Positions 16,009 to 24,509 of a DNA stretch of 55,367 bases are shown here, in pieces. The notes under the pieces were generated by a model. That model ran no database searches. It was given only the letters and a program-made list of their open reading frames with translations, and had not been told where the DNA came from. Source of the stretch: Klebsiella pneumoniae (GTDB lineage Bacteria; Pseudomonadota; Gammaproteobacteria; Ga0077536); NCBI GenBank assembly GCA_945876945.1, contig CAMCQE010000009.1, positions 1 through 55,367 on the forward strand. The letters are read 5' to 3'. The position numbers were made by a program, and so were the translations under genes. The stretch's first letter is position 1. Each line of letters opens with the position of its first letter.

Positions 16009-17733
16009 ATGCTTCGTTTATCTACGCTTCTGATATCCCTGTTGGTAACGCTCTCCGCCGGCGTGTCGGCGGCTGAGCAGTCCCCTTATAGCCCGGTCAC
16101 CGCCGAACGTCTGGTCAAGCCGGAGCCCGGCAACTGGCTGATGTACCGCCGCACCTATGACAGCCAGGGCTACAGCCCGCTGGATCAAATCAACGCGGGC
16201 AACGTCAACAAACTGGTGCCGCTGTGGACGGTGTCGACCGGCATGGAAGAAGCGCATCAGGCGCCGCCGCTGGTGAACGATGGCGTGATGTTCATTACCA
16301 CGCCGCGCAATCAGGTGCTGGCGATTGATGCGCGTAGCGGCAATGTCCTGTGGCGCTATCGCCGCGAGCTGCCGGAAGACCTGTTCCAGCTGCACCCCAC
16401 CAACCGCGGCGTCGCGCTCTACGGCGACCGTGTGTACATCGCCACCGTGGATGCTTTTCTCGTCGCGCTCGACGCCAAAACCGGCGCGGTCATCTGGGAA
16501 AAGCAGGTGGAGGACTATCTCAACGGCTACTACATGACCATGGCCCCGCTTATCGTGGATAACAAAGTGATGGTGGGCACCTCGGGCGGCGAGACCGGCG
16601 TGCGCGGCTTCATTGCAGCGTTTGATGCGAAGTCGGGCGACGCCTTATGGAAGACCTTCACCGTACCCGCGCCGGGCGAGCCCGGCAGCGAAACCTGGCA
16701 GGGCGACACCTGGAAACACGGCGGCGTGCCGGTGTGGATCACCGGCAGCTACGACCCGGACACCAAGCTCAGCTACTGGGGGACCGGCAATGCGGGTCCC
16801 TGGATGGCCGACGCGCGGCCCGGCGATAACCTCTATGCCACTTCGGTGATCGCGGTGGACGTGAACACGGGTGCCATCAAAAGTCACCATCAGTACCACT
16901 GGAACGACGGCTGGGACTGGGATGAAGTCGTGGCGCCGCTGCTGATCGACTTCCAGCGCGATGGCCGCACCGTCAAAGGTCTGATTCACGAAGGCCGTAG
17001 CGGCTATTTGTGGACGCTGGAGCGGACCAACAAGGGCATCGGCTTTGTGGATGCCAAGCCCTTCGTGAAGCAAAACGTCTTCACCCATATCGACCCCAAA
17101 ACGGGCCGCCCGGAGTACGACCCGGCGCGTATTCCGCAGACCGGCAAGCGGGTGGAATTCTGCCCAAGCTTCTGGGGCGGTAAAGACTGGCCGCCGTCTG
17201 CCTACAGCCCGCAGACCGGCTATCTCTACCTGCCGGCCAACGAAAACCTGTGCAGCGCGCTGACCGGCGAAAAGGTGAAATACGTGCCCGGCCAGCTCTA
17301 CATGGGCGTGCCGCTGCCGAAGATGGAAGTCTTCCCCACGCCCGAGGCCAAAGACCATATCGGTGAACTGCAGGCCTGGGACATCGCTGCCGGCAAGAAG
17401 GTGTGGACCACAACCTTCAAATCCCACAACTGGGGTCCGGTGCTGGCGACCGGGGGCGGGGTGGTGTTCAGTGGCGGCACCAACGACCGCAACTTCCGTG
17501 CGTTCGACGCCAAGACCGGCAAGATTTTGTGGCAGCAGCGCACGAATTCAGGCGTGGTGGGCGTGCCCGTGAGCTACACGGTGGATGGCAAGCAGTACAT
17601 CGCCGTGCAGTCCGGCTGGGGCGTTGACGCCCAGCGCAAGCAGGATTTTCTCGACAAGGCTTTTGGCACCAAAACCAACGTGCCGCAGGGCGGTGTGCTG
17701 TGGGTTTTTGGCTTGCCCGAGGCCACGCGCTGA
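16009..17733 (+). CDS. PQQ-dependent (quinoprotein) dehydrogenase
   Basis: 574-aa periplasmic quinoprotein of the methanol/ethanol dehydrogenase type, with a signal peptide (STLLISLLVTLSAGVSA) and an eight-bladed propeller. The tryptophan-docking repeats are visible as DARSGNVLWRY, DAKTGAVIWEK, DAKSGDALWKT and DAKTGKILWQQ. RPGDNLYATSVIAVD and WNDGWDWDEV match the PQQ-alcohol dehydrogenase active-site region. There is no C-terminal heme domain (no CxxCH), so an external acceptor is needed. The ATG at 16009 is preferred to the ATG at 15997 because GGAG lies 6 nt before it. Confidence 0.92.
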   Translation: MLRLSTLLISLLVTLSAGVSAAEQSPYSPVTAERLVKPEPGNWLMYRRTYDSQGYSPLDQINAGNVNKLVPLWTVSTGMEEAHQAPPLVNDGVMFITTPRNQVLAIDARSGNVLWRYRRELPEDLFQLHPTNRGVALYGDRVYIATVDAFLVALDAKTGAVIWEKQVEDYLNGYYMTMAPLIVDNKVMVGTSGGETGVRGFIAAFDAKSGDALWKTFTVPAPGEPGSETWQGDTWKHGGVPVWITGSYDPDTKLSYWGTGNAGPWMADARPGDNLYATSVIAVDVNTGAIKSHHQYHWNDGWDWDEVVAPLLIDFQRDGRTVKGLIHEGRSGYLWTLERTNKGIGFVDAKPFVKQNVFTHIDPKTGRPEYDPARIPQTGKRVEFCPSFWGGKDWPPSAYSPQTGYLYLPANENLCSALTGEKVKYVPGQLYMGVPLPKMEVFPTPEAKDHIGELQAWDIAAGKKVWTTTFKSHNWGPVLATGGGVVFSGGTNDRNFRAFDAKTGKILWQQRTNSGVVGVPVSYTVDGKQYIAVQSGWGVDAQRKQDFLDKAFGTKTNVPQGGVLWVFGLPEATR

Positions 17734-17749
17734 CATAACCTTCGACCAA

Positions 17750-17770
17750 GGCTGGCGGTTCTCGCCAGCC
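17750..17770 (+). terminator. Hairpin between PQQ dehydrogenase and redoxin genes
   Basis: GGCTGGCG (17750-17757) and CGCCAGCC (17763-17770) form a perfect 8-bp stem with a 5-nt loop, followed by GGTTGTTCC. It may weaken read-through into the redoxin gene, which has its own AAGGAG ribosome-binding site. Confidence 0.45.
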
Positions 17771-17808
17771 GGTTGTTCCCCCCAATTCCGCAAACAAGGA
17801 GTCGCGCC

Positions 17809-18981
17809 ATGACGACCGTCCTCTACGATGAGCGGGTGACCGAAGTAACCAACGCAACAATCGCCGGCGAGCACCTGTGGCTCAGCCCGACCGATTTAAG
17901 CGCGGCCACCGGCTGGAAACTTGAAACTGAAGGGCTCTGCAAGGGCGACACCTGTGTCCGCACCCAGAGCGCATGGGTCGACGCCGAAGGGCGTGTGGAT
18001 GTGTCCGCGTTCGCGCAGTACATGGGCCAGCCCGTGACCCGCGAAGCGTCGCTCGACGTGTGGGCCTTTGGCGAAAGCGTGAACGCGCGTCGGGATTCGC
18101 TGCACTCGCTGCAGGCGCCCGAATTTACCCTGCCCGATCTCGACGGCAAGCTGCACTCGCTGTCCGACTATCGCGGCAAGAAAGTCTTTCTCTTTTCCTG
18201 GGGTTCCTACTGAGGCTGTAGCTTCGACTTGTCCGTGTGGCAGGCAATCTACGAAGACCTCAAGGATTCAGGACTGGAAATTATCGCCGTCGCGTTTGAT
18301 ACCGGTGGCAAGGCGGCTGTTGAAGCCAGCATTCGCGCCGAAGGCTGCCGCGAACGCCCCGACGTGCTCGCCCGCCTGATGGGCTGGTCGGCCGATTTGT
18401 GGGCGCGTCAGGCGCCGCCGACCTATCCGTGTCTGATCGACGAAGGCCATCAACTGGCCGAAACCTACGGCATGGTGAATGTCCCGCAGGCGGTGTGGAT
18501 CGACGAAGAAGGCCGGATGGTGCGGCCGCCGGAATCCGCGGGCACCATCGACATGGTGCGGCACATGAACCGCGAGACCTTTGAAATCGCCGATGAACCG
18601 GTCGCCGCCGGAATGGCCGCGCGCAGCGCCTACGTCGAAGCCCTCACGGATTGGGTGAAGAACGGCGCGGCGAGCCCCTATGTGCTGGCTCCGGAAGAAG
18701 CCCGCCGCCGTCTGCGTGGCCTGAGCGAAGCGGAAGTGTTGGCCGCCAATCACGTGCGACTTGGGCGTCATCTCTACGCCAAAGGCGCGCTGGAAGCGGC
18801 AAAGCATCATTTCAAGGAGGCCTCGCGGCTGCACCCGGAAAGCTGGAACTACCGCCGGCAATCCATGATGCTCGATCCGGAAAGTATTGGTCAGTTGAAT
18901 GCAGGCCCGGATTTCTGGGCGGCGGTGGACACCTATAGCCACCTCCCCTACTACCCGGAAGCCGATTTCAGTCAGGCCTAG
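17809..18981 (+). CDS. Redoxin with in-frame UGA, candidate selenoprotein
   Basis: One continuous frame of 390 aa is broken only by TGA at 18211 (codon 135). Reading it as selenocysteine gives FLFSWGSY-U-GCSFDLSVWQ, where TlpA/redoxin relatives have Trp-Cys-Gly-Cys, so Sec would replace the first redox Cys. Residues 1-100 are an N-terminal domain of unknown function with a Cys pair (CKGDTC). Residues about 102-245 are a thioredoxin/AhpC-TSA fold (APEFTLPDLDGKLHSLSDYRGKKVFLF before and PPTYPCLIDEGHQLAETYGMVNVPQAVWIDEEG after the UGA). The C-terminus has TPR-like helices (LGRHLYAKGALEAAKHHFKEA). No signal peptide. The ATG at 17809 has AAGGAG 8 nt upstream. Stopping at TGA would leave half a thioredoxin fold. 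A nonsense mutation or base error (TGC to TGA) is the alternative. Confidence 0.8.
18211..18256 (+). promoter_or_regulatory. Candidate bacterial SECIS hairpin after the UGA
   Basis: Counting U of UGA (18211) as 1, CUUG (18-21) pairs with CAGG (31-34) and CC (23-24) with GG (29-30). This leaves a bulged U at 22 (18232) and an apical loop GUGU at 25-28 (18235-18238). An outer stem CUUCG (18222-18226) pairs with CGAAG (18252-18256). A bulged U and a G-U in the loop, about 20-25 nt from the UGA, are the features read by SelB in E. coli fdhF. Here the bulge is 2 bp, not 3, below the loop. Found by eye, so provisional. Confidence 0.5.
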
Positions 18982-18989
18982 GCTGTAGC

Positions 18990-19052
18990 AACCGCCTGAC
19001 GCTGCGTCAGGCGGTTCGCTGGCAGGTTCGCCGACCCGCCTTAGGGTCGGCG
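18990..19052. terminator. Double hairpin between convergent genes
   Basis: Two perfect hairpins follow each other. AACCGCCTGACGC (18990-19002) pairs with GCGTCAGGCGGTT (19004-19016), and CGCCGACCC (19029-19037) pairs with GGGTCGGCG (19044-19052). They fill the gap between the redoxin gene and the convergent histidine kinase, acting as a terminator on either strand. Confidence 0.65.
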
Positions 19053-19056
19053 GCCA

Positions 19057-20736
19057 TCACTCAACGTTCAAGATTGCCGCAAGGCGAGTCGGATCTACCG
19101 GCTTGGCCAGATAGTCGTCCATCCCCGCAGCTATACAACGCTCGCGATCGCCCTGCATGGCATTCGCCGTCATGGCGATGATTCGCAAACGACCTAACGC
19201 AGGCTCGCGCTGCTCAATCGCGCGAATCGCACGGGTGGCCTCAAAGCCGCTCATCACCGGCATCTGACAATCCATCAACACCGCCATATAACGCTCGCGT
19301 CCGGTGCGAAGCATCTCCAGCGCTTCCGCGCCGTTCATTGCCACCTGCACAGCAAAACCTGCTTTACGCAGGAAGGCGGTGGCGATTTTCTGGCTGACGA
19401 TATTGTCTTCCACCAGCAAGACTTCCATCACCGGCGCCGGGCTGTCGGACCGCTGAGGGCGCGGCGTTAGCGGTCCGGTTCGCGCTGGCGCCGGCTTCAC
19501 CAAGGGGCTGGGCTCCAGCATTTCAACACGGACCCTGAAGTGAAAAGTGGAACCCACCCCTTCCTTGCTGGTCGCCCAGATTTGGCCGTGCATCAGCTCA
19601 ACGAGATGCTTGCAGATGCTCAAGCCCAGACCGGAACCGCCAAAGCGTCGGGTGGTGGAGTCATCGGCCTGGGTAAAAGGATTGAAGATGTAGGCCAGGG
19701 CGGCATCGCTGATGCCAATGCCGTTATCGCTGACGGCAAAGTGGAGGTCGGCGTAGCCGCTCTCTGCCGGTCCCTGGAAGCTCTTGATACGGACGATGCC
19801 GCCGCGCGAGGAAAACTTGATGGCGTTGCTGATGAGGTTGCCCAGCACCTGCGTAATCCGGCGTTCGTCACCCAAGTAGCCATCAACACTCGGCAACTCG
19901 GACACAACCTCAATCCGCAAATCGGCATCGTCGGCCCGCAGGCTGAACAATTTCTGGATCTTCGCCAGCAACTCGGAAACCCGGAACGGCTCATGCGACA
20001 AGGGCAAACGACCTGCCTCCAGCCGCGAGAGATCCAGCACATCGTCGACCAGATCGAGCAGCGTTTCGCCGCTCAGCATCGCCATTTCCAGATATTCCCG
20101 CTGCTCGGTTGTGAGTTCGGTTTCCATCAGCAGGCGATTGAGCCCCAACATGCCGTGCAGCGGCGTGCGGATTTCATGGCTCATATTGGCCAGAAAGCGC
20201 GACTTGACCTCAGACGCTGCCCGGGCCTGCTGCTCTGCCAGTTTGAGCTCTTGTTGCTGTTGCCGCAGTTGCTCGGAGAGCCGGCGAAAATCACCCAGCG
20301 CGGCTTCGTTGGTTTGCATGATGAACAGCGCTTCGATTAGGCCGTAATGCCCCGGCAAGCTCGCCACCGACAGGCCGTAAGCGGCAAATTCTGAAGCCTT
20401 CTGAAACCACGGCGCGCCCAGAAACACGCCACGACGACCGTTCCCATCCACCACAAACTGCCCGCGCAATTTGAGGCCCATGGGGATGTAGTCAAGGATG
20501 AGATATTTGCCGGCGGACCTGCGCAGTTCATCGAAAGTAATCGCCATTCCCACCGGCCGCAGGCATTTGAGCAACTGCCCCGGCACCAGCGAACTGGCCG
20601 CGACGGGATGGAGGCTGACCAGCGACGAACCGCGGCTCTCAATCGCGTCGTCTTCATTGATGACAATGTGGAAAGTTTCCGCCGCGAGAATACGCGTCAG
20701 CAGACTTTCTTCATTGCCCGATGACGGCGTGCTCAC
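19057..20736 (-). CDS. H-NOX-associated hybrid histidine kinase
   Basis: 559 aa in three parts. Residues about 20-130 are an H-NOX-associated (HNOBA) sensor domain ([39 protein letters not shown]). Residues 145-175 are a Gln-rich coiled coil. HisKA has His187 in [10 protein letters not shown], and HATPase_c has the N box ([11 protein letters not shown]), the G1 region (SDNGIGIS) and GGSGLGLSI. The C-terminal receiver (438-559) has phospho-acceptor Asp489 in [11 protein letters not shown]. No membrane segment, so cytosolic. It starts 6 nt after the H-NOX gene and is expected to be controlled by NO bound to that protein. Confidence 0.93.
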   Translation of the reverse strand: MSTPSSGNEESLLTRILAAETFHIVINEDDAIESRGSSLVSLHPVAASSLVPGQLLKCLRPVGMAITFDELRRSAGKYLILDYIPMGLKLRGQFVVDGNGRRGVFLGAPWFQKASEFAAYGLSVASLPGHYGLIEALFIMQTNEAALGDFRRLSEQLRQQQQELKLAEQQARAASEVKSRFLANMSHEIRTPLHGMLGLNRLLMETELTTEQREYLEMAMLSGETLLDLVDDVLDLSRLEAGRLPLSHEPFRVSELLAKIQKLFSLRADDADLRIEVVSELPSVDGYLGDERRITQVLGNLISNAIKFSSRGGIVRIKSFQGPAESGYADLHFAVSDNGIGISDAALAYIFNPFTQADDSTTRRFGGSGLGLSICKHLVELMHGQIWATSKEGVGSTFHFRVRVEMLEPSPLVKPAPARTGPLTPRPQRSDSPAPVMEVLLVEDNIVSQKIATAFLRKAGFAVQVAMNGAEALEMLRTGRERYMAVLMDCQMPVMSGFEATRAIRAIEQREPALGRLRIIAMTANAMQGDRERCIAAGMDDYLAKPVDPTRLAAILNVE

Positions 20737-20742
20737 GGGCGG

Positions 20743-21288
20743 CTACTGCAGGACGACTTCAAACAGGTCAACGCTGTCCCCCTTGGCGGTCGACTGAAGC
20801 TGGGTGACGACCGCCGGCTGGCGGTAAACATCCGCCATGCCTTCGAGCAATCCCTGCACCATCGAAGCGAAGCCCACGCGGGAGGACCGATAAATGACTT
20901 CCATCCGCCGCTCGCCGTCTTGCATGGATTGAAACTGCGGCATCAGCATGTCCGGGAAAATCATGGAGACGTGGTCGTGCAACTGGGGCAGATTGCGCAA
21001 AAAGGTGAAGAGGTCATCGCCCAGCATTTTGAACATATGGGAATAGCCCTGTTTCCCCGTGTAAACGCTCCAATGACGGCCGAAATGAACGAGAACTTCG
21101 TGCGGCGAAATTCCCAGCACCTGAGCACACGCATCCACCAGTTTCAAGGTCAATTCGTCGTCGTAGCGCTCGAGCGTGATGAAGGTAAAGGGTTCAACGT
21201 CGGCCAACGCACACACCTTGTGCCAGCCCGCTTCGCCGCTGAGCGAAACGACGAGTTCTTCGATCGCTTTATTCACGATTCCGTACAT
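20743..21288 (-). CDS. H-NOX heme nitric-oxide sensor
   Basis: 181-aa heme-NO/oxygen-binding protein. The proximal heme ligand is His104 (LPQLHDHVSMIFP), and the heme-propionate-binding YxSxR motif is Tyr133, Ser135, Arg137 (YRSSR). Length is normal for bacterial stand-alone H-NOX proteins. In the known proteobacterial pairs, NO binding to H-NOX inhibits the partner kinase, which often steers biofilm or c-di-GMP output; here the partner kinase follows directly. Confidence 0.95.
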   Translation of the reverse strand: MYGIVNKAIEELVVSLSGEAGWHKVCALADVEPFTFITLERYDDELTLKLVDACAQVLGISPHEVLVHFGRHWSVYTGKQGYSHMFKMLGDDLFTFLRNLPQLHDHVSMIFPDMLMPQFQSMQDGERRMEVIYRSSRVGFASMVQGLLEGMADVYRQPAVVTQLQSTAKGDSVDLFEVVLQ

Positions 21289-21362
21289 CGCTTCACCCTT
21301 TAGTCCGTGGATTCATAGGCCACAGTATAGGCCGAGCCGCTGCTTGCCTGAACGTCCGTGCG

Positions 21363-22631
21363 TTATCGGGCATGGGCCGGCTCCGAGGGGAGCATCGCGG
21401 TCGCCAGCACCCCAACCGCCGCGCCGAAGATCACGTAGTAGGCGGCGGCAGTCGCCTGCCCGGTCTCCGCAATCAGCCAGGTCACAAAAAACTGGGCGAA
21501 GCCGCCGAATAACATCACCGCCAGGTTATAGGCCAGTGCCAAGCCGGTAGAGCGGACACCCGGCGGGAACTGCTGCGCCACGGCGGTCGACAAGGGACCG
21601 TAGAAGATTCCGATCAGCGCGCACAGCACCGACTGCACGATGACCAGACGGCCAAACGACGGCGCGGCGTGCAACCACTCAAACAAGGGCAACAGCACCA
21701 GCAGGCACAAGCCGCTGCCGACCAGCATCGGCAGACGCGCGCCGATGCGATCAGACAACGCGCCAACGGCCGGGATAATCGCGGTCATACACACCAGCGC
21801 GATCACCTGCGCAAGAAAAGCGTCGGCCAGCGGAATATGCAGTTGGGTGCGCGCAAAGGTCGGCATATACACCAGCACCACGTAGTAGGTAATGGTGCCG
21901 CAGATGACAAGACCGAAGGTCACCAACACCGCCCTCAGATGCGTTTTCAGCATCACCAGCAAAGGCTCGCGGACCACAGTCGAGGCACGCGATTCCAGAA
22001 ACTCGGGCGTTTCTTCCAGATGTCGGCGCACCCACATCCCCACCGGCCCAATCAACAGGCCGATTGCAAAAGGCACTCGCCAGCCCCAGTTTTCGACCTG
22101 TTCGGGCGTCAATGTCAGGGTGACAAACATGCCGGCCAGCGCGCCCCCAAGCGCGGCAATGCTTAATCCCACCTGCTGTAGCGATCCGTAGAGTCCGCGC
22201 CGGCCGGCGGGCGCACTCTCCACCAGAAACGAGGTGGCAATCGCAAACTCCCCGCCAGTCGCAAAGCCCTGCAACAGACGCGCGACCACAATCAGTAACG
22301 GTGCGCCAATGCCAATCGCCGCCGGCGTAGGCGCAAAGACGATCATGGCGAGAGCGAGCGTCATCATCGCGATGATGGCTTGCAGGGCCGCCTTGCGCCC
22401 ATGGCGATCGGCATACATCCCTAACAGCACCCCACCGATTGGCCGCATGAAAAAACCCACACCAAACGTGGCGGTGGTCAGCAGCAGCGCTGAGTATTCT
22501 TGCTCGGCAGGGAAAAAGATTTTCGCGATGATGACGGTAAGGAAACCAAACACGACGAAGTCGTACCACTCCAGCGCGTTACCGATGACGGCGGCGGCAA
22601 CCTGTCGACGGTGGTTAGAAGATGCAGTCAT
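21363..22631 (-). CDS. MFS transporter, metabolite:H+ symporter (MHS) type
   Basis: 422 aa with 12 predicted membrane helices. The N-terminal GNALEWYDFVVFGFL is the hallmark of the MHS subfamily (ProP, shikimate, alpha-ketoglutarate, citrate carriers). The MFS loop motif GMYADRHGRKAAL follows helix 2, and RPIGGVLLG is also typical. The substrate is not predictable. The ATG at 22631 has GGAAAG upstream; a TTG at 22646 is possible. It lies 51 nt downstream of the SnoaL-like gene. Confidence 0.9.
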   Translation of the reverse strand: MTASSNHRRQVAAAVIGNALEWYDFVVFGFLTVIIAKIFFPAEQEYSALLLTTATFGVGFFMRPIGGVLLGMYADRHGRKAALQAIIAMMTLALAMIVFAPTPAAIGIGAPLLIVVARLLQGFATGGEFAIATSFLVESAPAGRRGLYGSLQQVGLSIAALGGALAGMFVTLTLTPEQVENWGWRVPFAIGLLIGPVGMWVRRHLEETPEFLESRASTVVREPLLVMLKTHLRAVLVTFGLVICGTITYYVVLVYMPTFARTQLHIPLADAFLAQVIALVCMTAIIPAVGALSDRIGARLPMLVGSGLCLLVLLPLFEWLHAAPSFGRLVIVQSVLCALIGIFYGPLSTAVAQQFPPGVRSTGLALAYNLAVMLFGGFAQFFVTWLIAETGQATAAAYYVIFGAAVGVLATAMLPSEPAHAR

Positions 22632-22682
22632 TCGGGGGCTTTCCAAAAGCAGGACGCGACCAGAGGCGCGCGGCTAAACAAA

Positions 22683-23153
22683 TCAAGGCAGGAGATGCGC
22701 GCTGGCCTCGGGCCGGCTCGCGAGTTCGCGGGCTTCGCGTTCGAGAAAGCGGGTGACGCGCGCCGGCGCGAAGCCAATGCTCTGCAGGCCTACGGCCGAA
22801 TTGGCGACTTCGCGATAGCTGGCAATCAAACCCTCGCGCAACTCACAAATCGAGACGCCTTCAAACAGGGCCCGCTTGCCTTCGCTGCCGGCGATTGTGG
22901 ATTCATAGCTAAACACGTAGCGGGCGTAGCCGATGCGGCCGTCGTCGACGCAATCATGCATGTCCCACCGGAAATCACGGGCATCTCGATGAAAGTAGCC
23001 CTCGACCATGGTGGCAATATCAGCGCCCTTGAAAGCGCCGTAGAAGCAGTCGTGGTAGACGCCCTCGGGCGTAAAGCAGGCCACGACCGCAGCGCCATCG
23101 CCACGACAGGCCGCCGCCGCCATGGTGGAAATCAAACTGGCAAAATTCGACAT
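22683..23153 (-). CDS. SnoaL/NTF2-like protein
   Basis: 156-aa cone-shaped alpha+beta fold of the NTF2/SnoaL type (N-terminal helix with CRGDGAAVVACFTPEGVYHDCFYGAFKG, then the strand pair SYESTIAG and ALFEGVSICEL). Members are small isomerases, dehydratases, cyclases or binding proteins, so function is open. GAGGA lies 7 nt before the ATG. Probably co-transcribed with the MFS gene downstream. Confidence 0.8.
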   Translation of the reverse strand: MSNFASLISTMAAAACRGDGAAVVACFTPEGVYHDCFYGAFKGADIATMVEGYFHRDARDFRWDMHDCVDDGRIGYARYVFSYESTIAGSEGKRALFEGVSICELREGLIASYREVANSAVGLQSIGFAPARVTRFLEREARELASRPEASAHLLP

Positions 23154-23524
23154 CAGAAAATCCTCACAAAGGATCAGCGCGCGTTGGAGCGCCGCGTTAA
23201 GACATGAGCCACTTCATCACAATGGCCGATGCGCGATAAATACTGCCTCTACCAGAAACGGGCAAACGCTCGAGCGGTGCTCGCACGATGACGCGCAGAA
23301 GCCGTCGGCCAGGGATTTGACCGGGCCTAAGCGTAACACCCCAAAAGGGCCCGATATCCGCCCTTTTTGATGCTGCGAGCGCACATCCCAAGTCGCGTCC
23401 ACAGGCGCGGGAAAATCCGCGTCGAAGCGCTCGCCTGCCCGCGTTCGCACCTCTAGAATTCGGGCACACGCGAGGCCGCGGGCCAGCGCGCAAACTGTTT
23501 CGAAACTCAAGTTGGAGATCCCTC
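23154..23524. other. 371-nt divergent gap without a protein gene
   Basis: No frame here looks coding. The gap separates the SnoaL-like gene (leftward) from the esterase (rightward) and should hold both promoters. Its only clear structure is the terminator-like hairpin at 23343-23367. TAAATACT at 23237-23244 is a weak -10-like sequence upstream of it. GTTGGAGAT just before 23525 is the esterase ribosome-binding site. Confidence 0.6.
23343..23367. terminator. Orphan bidirectional intrinsic terminator
   Basis: AAAAGGGC (23343-23350) and GCCCTTTT (23360-23367) form an 8-bp stem with a 9-nt loop, followed by a further T and preceded by A residues, so both strands end in a U-run. It lies between divergently transcribed genes, where neither neighbour needs a terminator. 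It may end a short untranslated RNA in the same gap. Confidence 0.6.
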
Positions 23525-24451
23525 ATGCCCTTGTCCGCTGAATCGCTGGTCGTCATCGACGTATTGCAGAAGAGTGGCGTGCCGCCGCTGATCGCCCTGC
23601 CGCCGGCCGAAGGCCGCGCTTTCTTTAACGCCGCCTTCGCGACCAAGCCCGAAGATCAGGAAGCCGTGGCGAGCGTACGTGAACTGTCGATTCCGGTCGC
23701 CGGCGGCAGCATCCGCGCCCGGCTCTACTCCCCCAAAGCCGGCAAGCTGCCGGTGCTGGTGCACTATCACGGCGGCGGCTGGGTCTTGATGGGACTGGAA
23801 ACCCACGACGGCTATTGCCGACAGCTGGCGAACGCCTCGGGCGCGGCCGTACTGGCCGTGGAATACCGCAAGGCGCCGGAGGTCAAGGCGCCGGTGCTGG
23901 TGGAAGACTGCTTCGCGGCGCTGCAATGGGCGATCGCCAACGCCGAAGACCTGAACATCGACGTGAGCCGACTCGGTGTGGTGGGCGATAGCGCGGGCGG
24001 CAATCTCGCAGCGGCGGTCACGCTGCTCGCCCGCGACGCGGGGATCCCGATCAAGTGCCAGATCCTCACTTACCCGGCCGTGGACGCCACGCTGTCCGCC
24101 GCCTCCATCGAAGAAAACAAAACCGCCCCCCTGCTCGGCAAAGCCGAAATGGAGTGGTTTTATGGGCATTACCTGAATGGTGCGAGCGTAGATGCCAAAC
24201 ACCCGCTGGTGTCGCCGCTGTTCGCGAGCAGCCACGCGGGCCTGCCGGCGGCCTTCATTTCGACCGCCGAGTTTGATCCGCTGCGCGACGAGGGCGAGGC
24301 CTACGGCCAGAAACTCGCCGCTGCCGGTGTGACCGTGGAAGCCAAGCGCTACGACAGCGTGTTCCATGGCTTCATGCTGATGTCGAAGATTATTCCCGAA
24401 GGCGCACAGCTGCTCGACGCGCAGGTCGCGTTCCTCGCCAAGCATCTCTGA
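23525..24451 (+). CDS. HSL-family alpha/beta hydrolase (esterase/lipase)
   Basis: 308-aa hormone-sensitive-lipase-type esterase. The oxyanion-hole motif HGGG is at 82-85. The triad is Ser156 (GDSAGG), Asp251 (EFDPLRDEG) and His281 (VFHGF). Length and motif order are normal for the bacterial family IV esterases, which act on short- to medium-chain acyl esters. No signal peptide. GGAG lies 7 nt before the ATG. Confidence 0.93.
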   Translation: MPLSAESLVVIDVLQKSGVPPLIALPPAEGRAFFNAAFATKPEDQEAVASVRELSIPVAGGSIRARLYSPKAGKLPVLVHYHGGGWVLMGLETHDGYCRQLANASGAAVLAVEYRKAPEVKAPVLVEDCFAALQWAIANAEDLNIDVSRLGVVGDSAGGNLAAAVTLLARDAGIPIKCQILTYPAVDATLSAASIEENKTAPLLGKAEMEWFYGHYLNGASVDAKHPLVSPLFASSHAGLPAAFISTAEFDPLRDEGEAYGQKLAAAGVTVEAKRYDSVFHGFMLMSKIIPEGAQLLDAQVAFLAKHL

Positions 24452-24454
24452 GCG

Positions 24455-24509
24455 CCCGCTGGCACGCACCCGTTCGAGGCCTACCAGCGGGTGCGGTCCG
24501 GCAGTTTTT
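24455..24509 (+). terminator. Terminator with two competing stems
   Basis: CCCGCTGG (24455-24462) can pair with CCAGCGGG (24484-24491), while GCACCCG (24466-24472) can pair with CGGGTGC (24488-24494). The two stems share 24488-24491 and exclude each other. The second is followed 10 nt later by TTTTT (24505-24509). Probable intrinsic terminator of the esterase gene; the alternative stem raises the possibility of attenuation. Confidence 0.5.

Noticed and set aside
18229-18981. A separate downstream gene starting at TTG 18229
   Set aside because: It would begin inside the redoxin fold without a ribosome-binding site, while the frame is continuous across the UGA with family-like residues on both sides.
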